This document shows, piece by piece, positions 1 to 9,309 of a stretch of 64,000 bases of DNA. The notes beneath the pieces are model-generated. The model saw only the letters and a list, made by a program, of their open reading frames with translations, was not told the origin of the DNA and made no database searches. The position numbers were made by a program, and so were the translations under genes. Within the stretch, counting starts at the first letter, position 1. Every line of letters begins with the position of its first letter. Location of the stretch: positions 434,001-498,000 of the forward strand of contig NZ_CP017917.1 in assembly GCF_002119525.1 (NCBI RefSeq). Direction: 5' to 3'. This DNA comes from Vibrio syngnathi. GTDB lineage: Bacteria > Pseudomonadota > Gammaproteobacteria > Enterobacterales > Vibrionaceae.

Positions 1-1
1 T

Positions 2-973
2 AACCTCCGAAAGTTAGTCAAGAAGATTATCATCTTTGCATTGGTTGCGGAGTGTCTTGGTTTCGTGTTGCTCTGTTTCCGTTGGGTTCCTGAAATGGGT
101 TGGGCAACGGGAAGCTTTTATGCGCTTTTTCATGCGATTTCAGCGTTCAATAACGCAGGCTTTGCCCTATTTTCAGACAGTATGATGAGTTTTGTCGATG
201 ATCCATTGGTGATCTTTACCTTAGCGGGCCTATTTATCTTTGGTGGACTAGGTTTTACGGTGGTTGGCGATCTCTCTAGTAATTGGCGTAGAGGATTCAA
301 ACACCTTCATCTACACACTAAGATAATGTTAACGGCGACACCGACTTTATTGTTAGTAGGCACAGTGATGTTTTGGTTATTGGAGAGGAATAACTCAACA
401 ACGATGGAAGGTTTGTCTATCCAAGGTCAGTGGCTTGCGGCTTTTTTCCAGTCTGCTAGCGCACGTACTGCTGGTTTCAATAGCGTAGACTTATCGCAGT
501 ACACACAACCTGCATTGTTGGTGATGATAGTACTGATGCTGATTGGTGCAGGCTCAACTTCTACAGGGGGCGGAATTAAGGTATCGACCTTTGCCGTGGC
601 ATTTGTTGCGACCTGGACTTTTCTACGTCAGAAAAAACATGTGGTGATGTTTAAACGTACGGTAACGTGGCAAGCGGTAACAAAGTCATTGGCCATTATT
701 GTGGTCAGTGGCGCGCTATTAACTACCGCGATGTTTTTGTTAATGCTTACTGAAAAAGCGGCGTTTGATCGAGTGATGTTTGAAGTGATTTCTGCTTTTG
801 CAACGGTTGGGTTAACGGCGGGACTAACAGCCAATCTTTCTGAGCCTGGGAAATACATCATGATTGTCGTGATGGTAATAGGGCGTATTGGTCCTTTGAC
901 TTTGGCGTACATGTTAGCTCGTCCAGAACCGTCCTTATTGAAATACCCAGAAGATACGGTGTTGACGGGTTAA
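2..973 (+). CDS. ktrB: KtrB-type K+ uptake channel subunit (5' truncated by window edge)
   Basis: Membrane subunit of a Ktr/Trk K+ transporter, which works with a cytosolic RCK subunit (KtrA). The frame is open to the left edge, so the real start lies outside; about 323 codons are visible against roughly 455 in Vibrio KtrB. Several pore-loop motifs typical of the TrkH/KtrB superfamily are visible: SAFNNAGF, SARTAGFNS and SAFATVGLT, each placing a glycine at the selectivity-filter position. The glycine-rich TSTGGGIKVSTF element between pore repeats, found in KtrB, is also present. Hydrophobic segments alternate regularly to the C-terminus. A strong terminator follows the stop. Family assignment is secure; KtrB rather than TrkH rests on the shorter C-terminus and sequence feel. 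Confidence 0.9.
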   Translation, partial: NLRKLVKKIIIFALVAECLGFVLLCFRWVPEMGWATGSFYALFHAISAFNNAGFALFSDSMMSFVDDPLVIFTLAGLFIFGGLGFTVVGDLSSNWRRGFKHLHLHTKIMLTATPTLLLVGTVMFWLLERNNSTTMEGLSIQGQWLAAFFQSASARTAGFNSVDLSQYTQPALLVMIVLMLIGAGSTSTGGGIKVSTFAVAFVATWTFLRQKKHVVMFKRTVTWQAVTKSLAIIVVSGALLTTAMFLLMLTEKAAFDRVMFEVISAFATVGLTAGLTANLSEPGKYIMIVVMVIGRIGPLTLAYMLARPEPSLLKYPEDTVLTG

Positions 974-1011
974 TAATGTTAATAGGTTAGTAAAAAAGAT
1001 TTGTTAGTCAT

Positions 1012-1044
1012 AACAAAGCCAGCGATATGCTGGCTTTGTTGTTT
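1012..1044. terminator. Bidirectional rho-independent terminator, ktrB/msrAB
   Basis: Perfect 12-bp stem (AACAAAGCCAGC with its complement), 5-nt loop GATAT, then GTTT. It sits between the convergent ktrB and msrAB genes and probably serves both. Confidence 0.85.
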
Positions 1045-1070
1045 ATGGTTAGATTTTTATGCAGAGCTAT

Positions 1071-2213
1071 TTAACCCTCAAACATTTCCACGTATTCCTC
1101 ATAACCTTGTTCTGCTAATTTATCTGCAGGGACAAAACGCATTGCAGCTGAATTCATGCAGTAGCGTAAACCTGTTGGCTTTGGACCATCTTTAAATACA
1201 TGACCTAGATGAGAGTCACCAAATTTACTGCGAACCTCAGTTCTTGGGTATAGCAGCTTATAGTCAGTCGTCGTTACGACATAAGCCTCGCTGATTGGTT
1301 GGGTAAAGCTCGGCCAACCTGTACCTGATTTGTACTTATCTTTTGAAGAGAACAATGGCTCACCAGTCACTATATCGACGTAAATGCCTTCCTGCTTGTT
1401 ATCCCAATACTTGTTGTCAAACGGGCGCTCTGTTGCGTCGTCTTGTGTGACATCGTATTGCAGTGAAGTTAGAGATGCTTTGATCTCTGCATCAGACGGC
1501 TTCACGTAGGTCTTAGCGTTGGCTGTTGCATTCTTACTGTCGATGATCTGACGGAGTGTTTGTGGGTTTTCTTTTCTATCCTCGCCGAAGATTTTATCTA
1601 GGTACTGATCACGACCCGAAGCATAGCGGTAGTAGTTATAACGAACTTTGCTCTTTTTGTAATAATCTTGGTGATAGTCTTCCGCTGGCCAAAATTTTCC
1701 AAATTCAATCAGTTCTGTTTTTAATGGCTTCCCAAAAATCTGAGCTTTGTCGATTTCCATCATGAAGCTCTGAGCGACGTCTTTTTGCTCTTGGTTATGA
1801 TAGAAAATAGCAGGTCGATATTGAGGGCCTCTATCTACGAATGAGCCTTTGTCATCGGTTGGGTCGATGTGTCTGAAGAACTGATCAAGCACTTGCTCGT
1901 AGCTAACCACTTCAGGGTTATAAGTCACATTGATCACTTCGATGTGTCCAGACTTGCCTGATGAGACTTGTTTGTAGGTTGGGTTTTCTAATTCACCACC
2001 GGAATAACCAGAGATAACGTCGGTGACACCGGTCAGTTTTTCTAGGTCGGATTCTGTACACCAAAAACAACCACCAGCCAGTGTCGCGATTTCACTTTTA
2101 CCTGAATCCATCGCTTTATCCATTGTATTGGCAGTGCCAGTTTGGCTTACAAATAGCGAAGTCAGTGGTAGTGCAACCACGAGTGATACCAATATTTTAG
2201 ATAACTTATTCAT
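1071..2213 (-). CDS. msrAB: Fused peptide methionine sulfoxide reductase MsrA/MsrB, exported
   Basis: Repairs oxidised methionine in proteins. The MsrA part (about residues 40-200) reduces S-sulfoxides and has the catalytic GCFWC motif near residue 48. The MsrB part (about 245-380) reduces R-sulfoxides and has [17 protein letters not shown] and the catalytic cysteine in [11 protein letters not shown]. The four zinc-binding cysteines (two CxxC pairs) of many MsrB domains are absent, as in the zinc-free class. The N-terminus (about 28 residues: Lys pair, hydrophobic core, SQTGTA) looks like a signal peptide, so the enzyme should act in the periplasm. At 380 aa it is about the normal length for fused MsrAB. 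It is a single-gene unit convergent with ktrB. Confidence 0.95.
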   Translation of the reverse strand: MNKLSKILVSLVVALPLTSLFVSQTGTANTMDKAMDSGKSEIATLAGGCFWCTESDLEKLTGVTDVISGYSGGELENPTYKQVSSGKSGHIEVINVTYNPEVVSYEQVLDQFFRHIDPTDDKGSFVDRGPQYRPAIFYHNQEQKDVAQSFMMEIDKAQIFGKPLKTELIEFGKFWPAEDYHQDYYKKSKVRYNYYRYASGRDQYLDKIFGEDRKENPQTLRQIIDSKNATANAKTYVKPSDAEIKASLTSLQYDVTQDDATERPFDNKYWDNKQEGIYVDIVTGEPLFSSKDKYKSGTGWPSFTQPISEAYVVTTTDYKLLYPRTEVRSKFGDSHLGHVFKDGPKPTGLRYCMNSAAMRFVPADKLAEQGYEEYVEMFEG

Positions 2214-2411
2214 AGATACCTCATCTTGACGTTTTTCTCATTCGATTTTGAATGTACGAATAGAGACAGGGTTTAGATGGAAAAAATTGCACTATTCATG
2301 AAAAAAATTATCTCAAATAGAAAATCTTGCTCATCAATGCTGCCAGTAGTAGGGTGTCCACTATTGATATAATAGATAATGATGGCGGTTTTCGTACATC
2401 TAAGGAACAGC

Positions 2412-2810
2412 ATGCAAGCAGAAGTTAAATGGGTCGAAGGCTTTAAATTCCTAGGTCAATCTCAGTCAGGTCATTCTGTCGTTATGGATGGCAGTGGCGG
2501 TGCTACGGCGCCAAGCCCTATGGAAATGGTGTTAATGGCTGCTGGCGGTTGTAGCTCTGTTGATGTGGTTGATGGCTTGAAATCTGCAGGTCAAAACATC
2601 ACCAGCTGCAATGTAAAGCTTGAAACGACACGTCGTGAAACGGCACCAAAGATCTTTACTGTGATTAATATTCACTTTGAAGTGTCTGGTGATAATCTTG
2701 ATCCTGAGCTTGTCGCTAAGGTATGCGTGGATTCATTAGAAAAGTACTGTTCAGTATGTCTAATGCTAGGTGCTGGCGTAGAGATGACCCACAGTTGGGA
2801 AATAGTCTAG
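2412..2810 (+). CDS. yhfA: OsmC-family protein, YhfA type
   Basis: Small OsmC/Ohr-fold protein, a family that includes thiol peroxidases; the role of the YhfA subgroup itself is not established. The sequence matches E. coli YhfA closely: MQAEVKWVEG at the start, APSPMEMVLMAAGGCSSVDV in the middle and EKYCSVCLMLG near the end. The two family cysteines are present in AAGGCSS and YCSVC. I chose the ATG at 2412 because AAGGA lies 5-6 nt upstream and it reproduces the YhfA N-terminus; an in-frame ATG at 2379 would add 11 unlikely residues. In many enterobacteria and vibrios yhfA lies near crp, but crp is not in view here. Confidence 0.88.
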   Translation: MQAEVKWVEGFKFLGQSQSGHSVVMDGSGGATAPSPMEMVLMAAGGCSSVDVVDGLKSAGQNITSCNVKLETTRRETAPKIFTVINIHFEVSGDNLDPELVAKVCVDSLEKYCSVCLMLGAGVEMTHSWEIV

Positions 2811-2890
2811 TCTCTGATTGTACACTTGGCGGTAGACTGATTTATACAGCTTATGGCTTACGGTTTATAGGCATAGCCAGATTAAGAAAG

Positions 2891-2928
2891 GGGCGGAGCA
2901 CTTGAAAGTGCTCCGCCCTTATTATTTT
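2891..2928. terminator. Bidirectional terminator between yhfA and ompA
   Basis: Perfect 11-bp GC-rich stem (GGGCGGAGCAC with its complement), loop TTGAAA, followed by TTATTATTTT. It lies about 80 nt after yhfA and 19 nt after the ompA stop on the other strand. Confidence 0.88.
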
Positions 2929-2946
2929 AACTAAGGTAGAGTGCTA

Positions 2947-4008
2947 TTATTGAGCAGTTTCTACGATAACTTCTTCCATTTGCGCTTTTTCTTGGTATTC
3001 GAAGCTTGGGATCGTTGCGTCAACACGACGGTTTTGCGCACGACCTTCAGCTGTAGCGTTTGATGCTACAGGGTTTTCTTCCCCTTCGCCTGAAGCTGTA
3101 ATGCGGTCTGCCTCAATGCCTTGCTCTTCAATGTATGCGGCTACAGCAGCAGCACGCTTCTTAGAGATCATCATGTTGTACTCTGCTGCACCTGTTGAAT
3201 CGGTGTGACCAACAACATTAACTGATGATTGAGGGTGAGCTTGCAGTACTTCAACTAATGGCATTAATGCAGTTTTGCCTTCTGAAGATAATTCAGTGCT
3301 GTTTGTCTCAAACATACCTTGAGAGAAGCTTTCAGTTTTCGCTTTAGTAACCACAACTTCTTCTTCAACAACAACGACTTCTGGTTCGGCAATTGGCTCT
3401 GCAGGAGCCTGTGTTATAACGGCTGCAGAAGCGGCTGCTGCTGAAGCCGTTGTGTTACCTGTACCAAAGTTGTAGCTAAGGCCAACGGTAACAAGGTTAG
3501 AGTTTAAGTCTTGCACGAATTTATCATCGAAATCATCGAAGTATTGATATTCAACACGCAGTGCCCAGTCTTCAGCGAATTGCTTTTCAGCACCGATACC
3601 AAGAGACAATACTACGTCATCTTCGTCATCGTGCATGATGTAAGCTGGGCCGGCTTTGAAGAAGATATCAAATTTTTGTTGGATAGCGAGTCGATACATA
3701 GGGCTCAGAGAGATAGCGACGATTGAATCACTATATTGCTTCAAAGTTCCTGTGCTGTTAAAGCTTGTATCGTAGTCTCCTAGGTAGTCTGCGCTCAGTT
3801 CAAGAGCAAACTTGTCAGAAAAGTTGTAGCCACCGTAAAGGCCACCCGCAACAGAATCATCTTCGCATTTAACGCCATCGACACAGGCACTATCTAGCCA
3901 ACCCATGCCCACTTTTGCACCAACATAAGTGGTTGCAGCAATAGAAGGAGCTGCCGCTAAGCCGGAAGCTGCGACGACAGCACACATGATTTTAGAAAGT
4001 TTTTTCAT
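2947..4008 (-). CDS. ompA: OmpA-family outer membrane protein
   Basis: Outer membrane porin and peptidoglycan anchor. A signal peptide covers about residues 1-24 (ends SIAA). An 8-stranded OmpA-like barrel with alternating aromatic strands (YVGAKVGMGW, GLYGGYNF, ALRVEYQYF, VTVGLSYNF) runs to about residue 180. A linker rich in Ala, Pro, Glu and Val (about 185-225) follows. The C-terminal OmpA peptidoglycan-binding domain (about 228-340) contains VNVVGHTDSTG and GRAQNRRVDATI, with the Asp and Arg that bind diaminopimelate. The length of 353 aa is normal. A cysteine pair (CVDGVKC) in an extracellular loop could form a disulfide. The gene stands alone with a long 5' region. It may not be the only OmpA paralogue in the genome. 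Confidence 0.92.
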   Translation of the reverse strand: MKKLSKIMCAVVAASGLAAAPSIAATTYVGAKVGMGWLDSACVDGVKCEDDSVAGGLYGGYNFSDKFALELSADYLGDYDTSFNSTGTLKQYSDSIVAISLSPMYRLAIQQKFDIFFKAGPAYIMHDDEDDVVLSLGIGAEKQFAEDWALRVEYQYFDDFDDKFVQDLNSNLVTVGLSYNFGTGNTTASAAAASAAVITQAPAEPIAEPEVVVVEEEVVVTKAKTESFSQGMFETNSTELSSEGKTALMPLVEVLQAHPQSSVNVVGHTDSTGAAEYNMMISKKRAAAVAAYIEEQGIEADRITASGEGEENPVASNATAEGRAQNRRVDATIPSFEYQEKAQMEEVIVETAQ

Positions 4009-4252
4009 AATCTTATCCTTGGATTAATTTTTATTGTTATCTGAACTGGCCTGGAAAGCGATAACTTACTGGCTAAGACACTGCGACCGTAAGTAAATCA
4101 AGGCGTTGATTCAGGTGGAGCTTTTAAGACACTACTAATATATTGTTAGTCTGATTGCGTATGATAGTCAATCAGATTGTTGGTATTCATAGTTTTCAAG
4201 GCGCTATTTATAGCTTTTTTGTTGATCAATTGTTGTCTTAAATGTTGGAAAC

Positions 4253-4297
4253 GATGAAACCTCGTATCATTTTTGGGTGATATGAGGTTTCATCTTT
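4253..4297 (+). terminator. Strong hairpin with U-tract on the + strand, no annotated gene upstream
   Basis: Stem GATGAAACCTC-G-TATCA pairs with TGATA-T-GAGGTTTCATC (17 bp counting one G-U pair) around loop TTTTTGGG. It is followed by five T on the + strand, while the minus-strand side lacks a good T-tract. ompA and phnX on either side both run on the minus strand. The rest of the 4009-4359 gap holds the ompA promoter region and a weaker + strand hairpin-plus-T6 near 4203-4220; I see no ORF in it. Confidence 0.6.
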
Positions 4298-4359
4298 TTG
4301 TGTGAACGGATTATTTGGCTACATAATCTGAGTTGTAGGGTGGAGCGGAGCTTTAGCTG

Positions 4360-5178
4360 TTACGGGCGTTCACCGTCTAACAAACGCTTTTCGATATCTG
4401 CAATCACTCCAGGTAAGTCGGCGATGGTATCGATCAGGTAGTGCGGGTTTGATTTGTTTAGCTTAATGCTTGCTTTTTCTCGCGCAGCTGCAAGTGTCGC
4501 TTCGTCGGCATCCACATATTCTTGGTAGGTTAAGCCTGCTTCGTTGCCTGATAGTACAAGTCCAACTGTCCACATGCCTGCGTTGTGGCCTTCATCGATA
4601 CCTGGTGCCGCGTCATCTACTTTCACACACGCAGCGACGTTCGTCACACCTAGGTCAATGACGTTTTTAAGCGCCATGAATGGAGCAGGGCGACCGCCTT
4701 GCGGTAAGTCATCAGTTGCAACTACGTTGTCAGGAAGATAACCGTAAACTGCTGCAGCTGGAATCAGTACGTCCATCACCTCTCGTGGGTAACCAGAACA
4801 AGAGCCAATTTTTACGTTCTTTTCTTTTAAGTTATTCACCACTTCAATCGCGTTTAAAACTGGTGCTGCGTGGTCTGCTACTTTTGCTTTCTGAAGAGGC
4901 ATGAATGCCGCGTAGATCGCATCAACGTCTTCACTGGTCATGGAGCGTCCGAATTGAGCATTCCAACGAGCGTCAACAGCTGGAATTCGACCAACCGCTT
5001 GGATGTGCTCCCATTTGCCGATACCCATAGGTTCACGCGCTTCTGCTAGGTCGATATCAAAGTCAAAACCTTGTCTGAATGCTTCTACAAAAATACTGGT
5101 TGGAGCAAATGATCCAAAATCAACGATAGTGCCTGCCCAGTCAAAGATAACCGCTTGGATAGGTGATGTTGTGTTCAT
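4360..5178 (-). CDS. phnX: Phosphonoacetaldehyde hydrolase
   Basis: HAD-superfamily phosphonatase: phosphonoacetaldehyde + water gives acetaldehyde + phosphate, the C-P bond-cleaving step of AEP catabolism in the cytosol. Motif I is [12 protein letters not shown] (about residues 12-23) with the nucleophilic Asp. MGIGKWEHI (about 52-60) holds the Schiff-base lysine that separates PhnX from other HAD enzymes. [11 protein letters not shown] is motif II and [13 protein letters not shown] motif IV. The length of 272 aa is normal. The ATG has AGGAC 7 nt upstream. It lies 113 nt after the pbfA stop and is the last gene of the leftward phnW-pbfA-phnX run, which makes the product of the upstream enzymes its substrate. 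Confidence 0.95.
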   Translation of the reverse strand: MNTTSPIQAVIFDWAGTIVDFGSFAPTSIFVEAFRQGFDFDIDLAEAREPMGIGKWEHIQAVGRIPAVDARWNAQFGRSMTSEDVDAIYAAFMPLQKAKVADHAAPVLNAIEVVNNLKEKNVKIGSCSGYPREVMDVLIPAAAVYGYLPDNVVATDDLPQGGRPAPFMALKNVIDLGVTNVAACVKVDDAAPGIDEGHNAGMWTVGLVLSGNEAGLTYQEYVDADEATLAAAREKASIKLNKSNPHYLIDTIADLPGVIADIEKRLLDGERP

Positions 5179-5291
5179 AATAATGTCCTATTTTTGTGTC
5201 ACTGCCAGTTCAAAAGTACTGGGGGACGAATGATTTTTTAGGTTATTGGTTGCTTGAAATTATGGCTTCAAGACATGCTTTAAAAGGAGAT

Positions 5292-6749
5292 TCAAAGGTA
5301 TTCAAAGTCTTTACAGACTTTTGCTATCGCTTTTTCAAATACAGACAGAGCGCCTTCTAGTTCGCTGCGGCTGATGATCAATGGTGGGCTCAACTGGATC
5401 ACGTTACCTTGTGACACCTTAAAGCTCAGGCCATCGTTCAGACATTGGTAAAGTACGGCTTCCGCTTCATCGAACGCTCGGGTTTTGGTGATATGATCGG
5501 TGACCAACTCAACGCCCCAAAGTAGACCGATGCCGCGAACGTCGCCAATGACTGGGTACTTCTCTTTCATTTGAAGCAGGTGTTCTCGTACGAATACGCT
5601 GTCTGCTTGCACTTTTTCAAGTAGGTTTTCTTGCTCAATCACTTCCATGGTAGCCAGTGCTGCCGCGCAGCCAATAGGGCTTTTCTCATGGGTGTAATGA
5701 CCAAGTGATACTTGCGCTGCCGTGTTGTATTTGTCTTTAGTGATCATGGCTGCAATTGGTACTAAGCCGCCGCCAAAACCTTTACCGATACAAAGGATGT
5801 CAGGTTCGATATCAAAAGCTTGGTGAGTGAACCATTCCCCGCTTCGACCCATGCCGTTAGGAATGTCGTCGATGATCAACATGACGTTGTGCTTATCGCA
5901 GATCTCACGGATTCGCTTCCAGTAGGCTTTGCTTGGAACTTGAACGTCTGTGTTACGCACTGCTTCGGCAATGAAGGCGCCGATACCACCTTCTTTTTCA
6001 ATCACGTACTCAAGGTAATCCGCATAATGCACATCACATGCGGTCTCGTTGTTATCGCCTGAGCTAAACTCACTTAACGGAAATCTAGCGCGACGCGAAA
6101 AAGAGTCATTAAGGGGGAAAGCACCACGATAAGAAACCGCTGGTGGAATGCGTTCTACGCCAGCCATTAATGGTCCCATGCCTTCGCGGAAACAAGCTTC
6201 ACCACCTACTGAAATTGCATCGAGTGACGCGCCATGGAATGAGTCCCACAATGACACTACTTTGAAATTGTTGGTGACATGTCGAGCAAGTTTTAGCGCC
6301 ATGCCGATCACTGATGTGCCACCGGGAGCAAACAATACGCGATTCAAATCACCACCGCAGATCTGTGTGAGTTTCTCAGCACACTGAACCGCAGTTTGAT
6401 TGGTGAAGCGACGGGGTGAAAACGGCAATGACGCCATTTGTTGAGTCACCTTATTGATGATGTGTGGGTGACCATAACCTAGCTGGTGAACATTATTGCC
6501 GTGAAAGTCCATGTACTTCTTGCCCGTCGCATCTTGAATGTAGATGCCTTCAGCGGCTGTAAGTGTGTCTAGGCAAGGCGTTGACATGGCTTGATGAAGA
6601 AACACGTCTGAGTCACGTTTTAACATCGCTTGAGTTGCATCATCGTTTAGCGACTCGTTCCATTTTTCGCGTGCTGGCGTGGTGTTCACATCGCCTTCGC
6701 TTCGAAAGTGTGTGGCCTTTAGAATCGGCTCTTGATTGGTCGTCGTCAT
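5292..6749 (-). CDS. pbfA: PLP enzyme of aminotransferase class III fold, probable (R)-1-hydroxy-2-aminoethylphosphonate ammonia-lyase (PbfA)
   Basis: Looks like a class III aminotransferase (485 aa; PLP lysine in DILCIGKGFGGGLVP, about residues 340-355), but sits between phnW and phnX. PbfA, described from Vibrio splendidus, occupies this position and eliminates ammonia from (R)-1-hydroxy-AEP to give phosphonoacetaldehyde; that is established for the family and inferred here. A visible oddity supports a non-transaminase: the usual D-E-V-Q-T/S-G stretch reads IDDIPNGMGRSG. Residues about 215-240 form a loop (RRARFPLSEF, then DNNET) that I would not expect in an ordinary class III transaminase. 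Start and the phnW stop share one base (TAATG), indicating translational coupling. The alternative is a plain omega-aminotransferase. Confidence 0.82.
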   Translation of the reverse strand: MTTTNQEPILKATHFRSEGDVNTTPAREKWNESLNDDATQAMLKRDSDVFLHQAMSTPCLDTLTAAEGIYIQDATGKKYMDFHGNNVHQLGYGHPHIINKVTQQMASLPFSPRRFTNQTAVQCAEKLTQICGGDLNRVLFAPGGTSVIGMALKLARHVTNNFKVVSLWDSFHGASLDAISVGGEACFREGMGPLMAGVERIPPAVSYRGAFPLNDSFSRRARFPLSEFSSGDNNETACDVHYADYLEYVIEKEGGIGAFIAEAVRNTDVQVPSKAYWKRIREICDKHNVMLIIDDIPNGMGRSGEWFTHQAFDIEPDILCIGKGFGGGLVPIAAMITKDKYNTAAQVSLGHYTHEKSPIGCAAALATMEVIEQENLLEKVQADSVFVREHLLQMKEKYPVIGDVRGIGLLWGVELVTDHITKTRAFDEAEAVLYQCLNDGLSFKVSQGNVIQLSPPLIISRSELEGALSVFEKAIAKVCKDFEYL

Positions 6750-7852
6750 TATTTGATGTCCCAGTACATAGCGTTTTTCACCGCGCCAATTAGGTCTTCA
6801 ATGTCTGACGGGTAAACTTCACCGATGTTACCGATACGGAAGCAGTCTGCGTTTGAAACCTTGCCCGGATAAATCACAAATCTTTGCTCTTTCAAACGGT
6901 CATAGAACTCCTTGAATTGGTAATCGCTATGAGTTGGAGAGTAGAAAGAAGTAATGATAGGTGAATGAAGATCATCATTAAGCAGTGGCTCAAAGCCAAG
7001 AGAGCGCATACCTGCAACCAATGTAGTTTGGTTGGTTTGGTAGCGACTATGACGAGCTTCGATGCCGCCTTCTTGTTCCAATTCAAGTAGAGCTTGGTAG
7101 AAAGCGCGCACTGTATGAGTCGGAGAGGTGAAGCGCCATTTCCCATGGTTGCTTTCCATACAGTGCCATTGGTCAAACAAATCAAGGCTTAATGAGCGAG
7201 CTTGGCCTTTACACTTCTCGAGATCTGATTGCTTTGCAATAACAAAGCCGAACCCCGGTACGCCTTGAATACACTTGTTTGCCGAGCTGATCATGTAATC
7301 GATACCTAAGTCAGCAATATCCATAGGGATGCCACCAAAGCTCGACATCGCATCTAGAATGACGGTTTTGTTGTGCTGCTTTGCCAATTTGGCGATGTCT
7401 TCGATTGGATTCAACATACCCGTAGTGGTCTCACAATGCACAATCGCAACGTGAGTAATGTCTGAATCCATAGCCAATGCAGTCTCCATTTCGTTCAAGC
7501 CAGGCTGTGATGTTTCACCTGGGGAAACGACATGGCATGGAATGTTTAAATATTCTGCGATTTGAGCAATCCGAGCCCCATACGCACCGTTGTCAACAAC
7601 AAGAAGCTTACCGCTTTTAGAGATAACGCTACCGATTGTTGCTTCAACTGAAGCGGTGCCGCTACCTTGCATTAGTACGCTCGTGTAACCCGTTTGCTTA
7701 GTCGCCAAAGTCACTAGCTTGCTACGAATCACTTCAACAACGTCTTTGTTGTATTCATCATCCCACGTACACCAATCTTTTAGCATCGCTTGGCGAACGG
7801 TTTCAGAAGTAGATAGAGGACCCGGTGTCAGTAGTAGGTATTCGTTTCTCAT
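6749..7852 (-). CDS. phnW: 2-aminoethylphosphonate:pyruvate aminotransferase
   Basis: Transfers the amino group of AEP to pyruvate, giving phosphonoacetaldehyde and alanine. It is a class V PLP aminotransferase: [14 protein letters not shown] at the N-terminus, [32 protein letters not shown], and the PLP lysine in [16 protein letters not shown] (about residue 190). The length of 367 aa matches the family. I use the ATG at 7852 (MRNEYLL), which has GAGA about 8 nt upstream; a TTG two codons earlier is in frame. It is the first gene of the leftward operon, divergent from the binding-protein gene, with a palindromic operator-like site 25 nt upstream of the start. Confidence 0.95.
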   Translation of the reverse strand: MRNEYLLLTPGPLSTSETVRQAMLKDWCTWDDEYNKDVVEVIRSKLVTLATKQTGYTSVLMQGSGTASVEATIGSVISKSGKLLVVDNGAYGARIAQIAEYLNIPCHVVSPGETSQPGLNEMETALAMDSDITHVAIVHCETTTGMLNPIEDIAKLAKQHNKTVILDAMSSFGGIPMDIADLGIDYMISSANKCIQGVPGFGFVIAKQSDLEKCKGQARSLSLDLFDQWHCMESNHGKWRFTSPTHTVRAFYQALLELEQEGGIEARHSRYQTNQTTLVAGMRSLGFEPLLNDDLHSPIITSFYSPTHSDYQFKEFYDRLKEQRFVIYPGKVSNADCFRIGNIGEVYPSDIEDLIGAVKNAMYWDIK

Positions 7853-7876
7853 GTTCAATTCTCGTGATTCATATTT

Positions 7877-7888
7877 TGGACTATACCA
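7877..7888. promoter_or_regulatory. Putative PhnR operator upstream of phnW
   Basis: TGGACTATACCA. It keeps both outer arms (TGG...CCA) of the palindrome found intact upstream of the ABC ATPase gene and differs at two central bases. Position just upstream of phnW fits a repressor site. Binding by the local GntR/UTRA protein is inference. Confidence 0.5.
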
Positions 7889-8064
7889 ATATTTACGGTT
7901 ACTTTAACAACCAATTTAAACGGTCGTAAATAGCCCAAACGTTATTTTCACAAAAGCTTCATATTCAAATTTGTCACTGGTGCTGATCAATTTTCCGATC
8001 TTTAAACTGCCATTTTTTGTTCATTTAATCGTCATAAAAGCCAGTTAGCTTAATACTCGAAATC

Positions 8065-8076
8065 TGGTACATACCA
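8065..8076. promoter_or_regulatory. Putative PhnR operator upstream of the AEP-binding protein gene
   Basis: TGGTACATACCA, a 12-bp palindrome with one central mismatch. It fits the GT-N-TA-N-AC core known for HutC-subfamily GntR regulators apart from one base. It lies in the 326-bp divergent intergenic region, 103 nt before the binding-protein start. Confidence 0.6.
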
Positions 8077-8178
8077 ATGCAAAGGTGTGTGTTAACAACC
8101 TAAATGAATTTATGGACATAGAAGCCTCTTGATGGGGCTTCTAGCTTCTAACCTTGGCATCGGGCCTGACTGGAGAAA

Positions 8179-9189
8179 ATGATGAAAAACCGTTTTATGA
8201 AAGGATCACTTGCAGCGTTAGTAACTCTACTCGCTGGTAATGCTTATGCAGCACAGGAAGTGACGGTTTACACCGCTTTTGAAACTGACATTTTAGCGAA
8301 ATACAAGAACGCATTTGAAAGTGAAAACCCAGACATCAACATCAAGTGGGTACGTGATTCAACTGGGATTATGACGGCAAAATTATTGGCCGAAAAAAAC
8401 AACCCGCGTGCAGAGGTAGTTTGGGGACTTGCTGGTTCTTCAATGGCACTGCTTAAAGAAGAGGGCATCCTGAAACCTTATACGCCTCAAGGTGTAGAAG
8501 CATTACGCGCTAACCTTAACGACCCACAGTCTACTCAAGCTTGGTACGGTAATGATGCATTCTTCAATGCAGTTTGTTTCAACGAAGTGGTCGCTAAGCA
8601 ATTGAACCTACCGGCACCTAAGTCTTGGGATGACCTAACGAAACCTATCTACAAGGGCCACATTGCTATGCCAAACCCAGCATCTTCTGGTACGGGCTAC
8701 ATGCAGGTTTCGGCTTGGTTACAAAACATGGGTGAAGACCAAGGTTGGAACTACATGCAGAAGCTAGATCAAAACATTGCTCACTACACGCACTCAGGTT
8801 CGAAGCCATGTGTTCAAGCGGGTATGGGTGAAGTGGCTATCGGAATCTCTATGGCGAGTCGTGGTGCGAAGCTGAAAACTCAAGGCGCGCCACTTTCTGT
8901 GATTACACCGGAAGGTATCGGTTGGGAATCTGAAGCGGTAGGTCTTGTTAAGCCTTCAGATGCTGCACAACGTGTTATCGATTGGTCTATCTCTAAAGCA
9001 GCGAATGAACTTTACATCGAAATGTACCCAGTTGTTGGTCACCAAGATGTGACAGGCAAAGCAGAGAACTTCCCTAATGTAGAAAAGAACATGGCAAAAA
9101 TGGACTTCGCTCGCATGGGCAGTGAACGTGCAGACGTTCTTAAAACATGGTCTGACAAGTTTGACGCTAAATCAGAGCCAAAATCTTAA
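8179..9189 (+). CDS. Periplasmic AEP-type ABC transporter substrate-binding protein
   Basis: Extracellular solute-binding protein of the iron/spermidine/phosphonate cluster (family 1-like). Signal peptide at residues 1-25 (MMKNRFMKG, hydrophobic core, NAYA-A). The mature part has the cluster's typical features: VTVYTAFETD at the N-terminus, AEVVWGLAGSS, a PAPKSWDDLTKP hinge segment and MPNPASSGTGYM. At 336 aa it matches AEP-binding proteins of the PhnS/AepX type. It should deliver AEP to the ATPase-permease encoded 1.8 kb downstream. An intercistronic terminator directly after it suggests it is made in excess over the membrane parts. GGAG precedes two adjacent ATG codons; the first is used here. 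Confidence 0.9.
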   Translation: MMKNRFMKGSLAALVTLLAGNAYAAQEVTVYTAFETDILAKYKNAFESENPDINIKWVRDSTGIMTAKLLAEKNNPRAEVVWGLAGSSMALLKEEGILKPYTPQGVEALRANLNDPQSTQAWYGNDAFFNAVCFNEVVAKQLNLPAPKSWDDLTKPIYKGHIAMPNPASSGTGYMQVSAWLQNMGEDQGWNYMQKLDQNIAHYTHSGSKPCVQAGMGEVAIGISMASRGAKLKTQGAPLSVITPEGIGWESEAVGLVKPSDAAQRVIDWSISKAANELYIEMYPVVGHQDVTGKAENFPNVEKNMAKMDFARMGSERADVLKTWSDKFDAKSEPKS

Positions 9190-9246
9190 TCTGACGACCT
9201 ATTCAGTTACTTAACTATTTAGTTCATTAGAAGTTAGAAATCAGTA

Positions 9247-9275
9247 AAGGAAGGCTTCGGTCTTCCTTTTTTAGT
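9247..9275 (+). terminator. Intercistronic terminator after the binding-protein gene
   Basis: Stem AAGGAAG / CTTCCTT around GCTTCGGT, then T6. It probably attenuates read-through into the FAD oxidoreductase gene 35 nt further on, favouring expression of the binding protein. Confidence 0.75.
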
Positions 9276-9309
9276 TTTACGCCTTTAGGTTTTAAGTAAG
9301 GTACAACAA

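Noticed and set aside
4360..7852. Biosynthetic role for the phosphonate genes
   Set aside because: No PepM, phosphonopyruvate decarboxylase or similar synthase is present; PhnX and an importer indicate catabolism.
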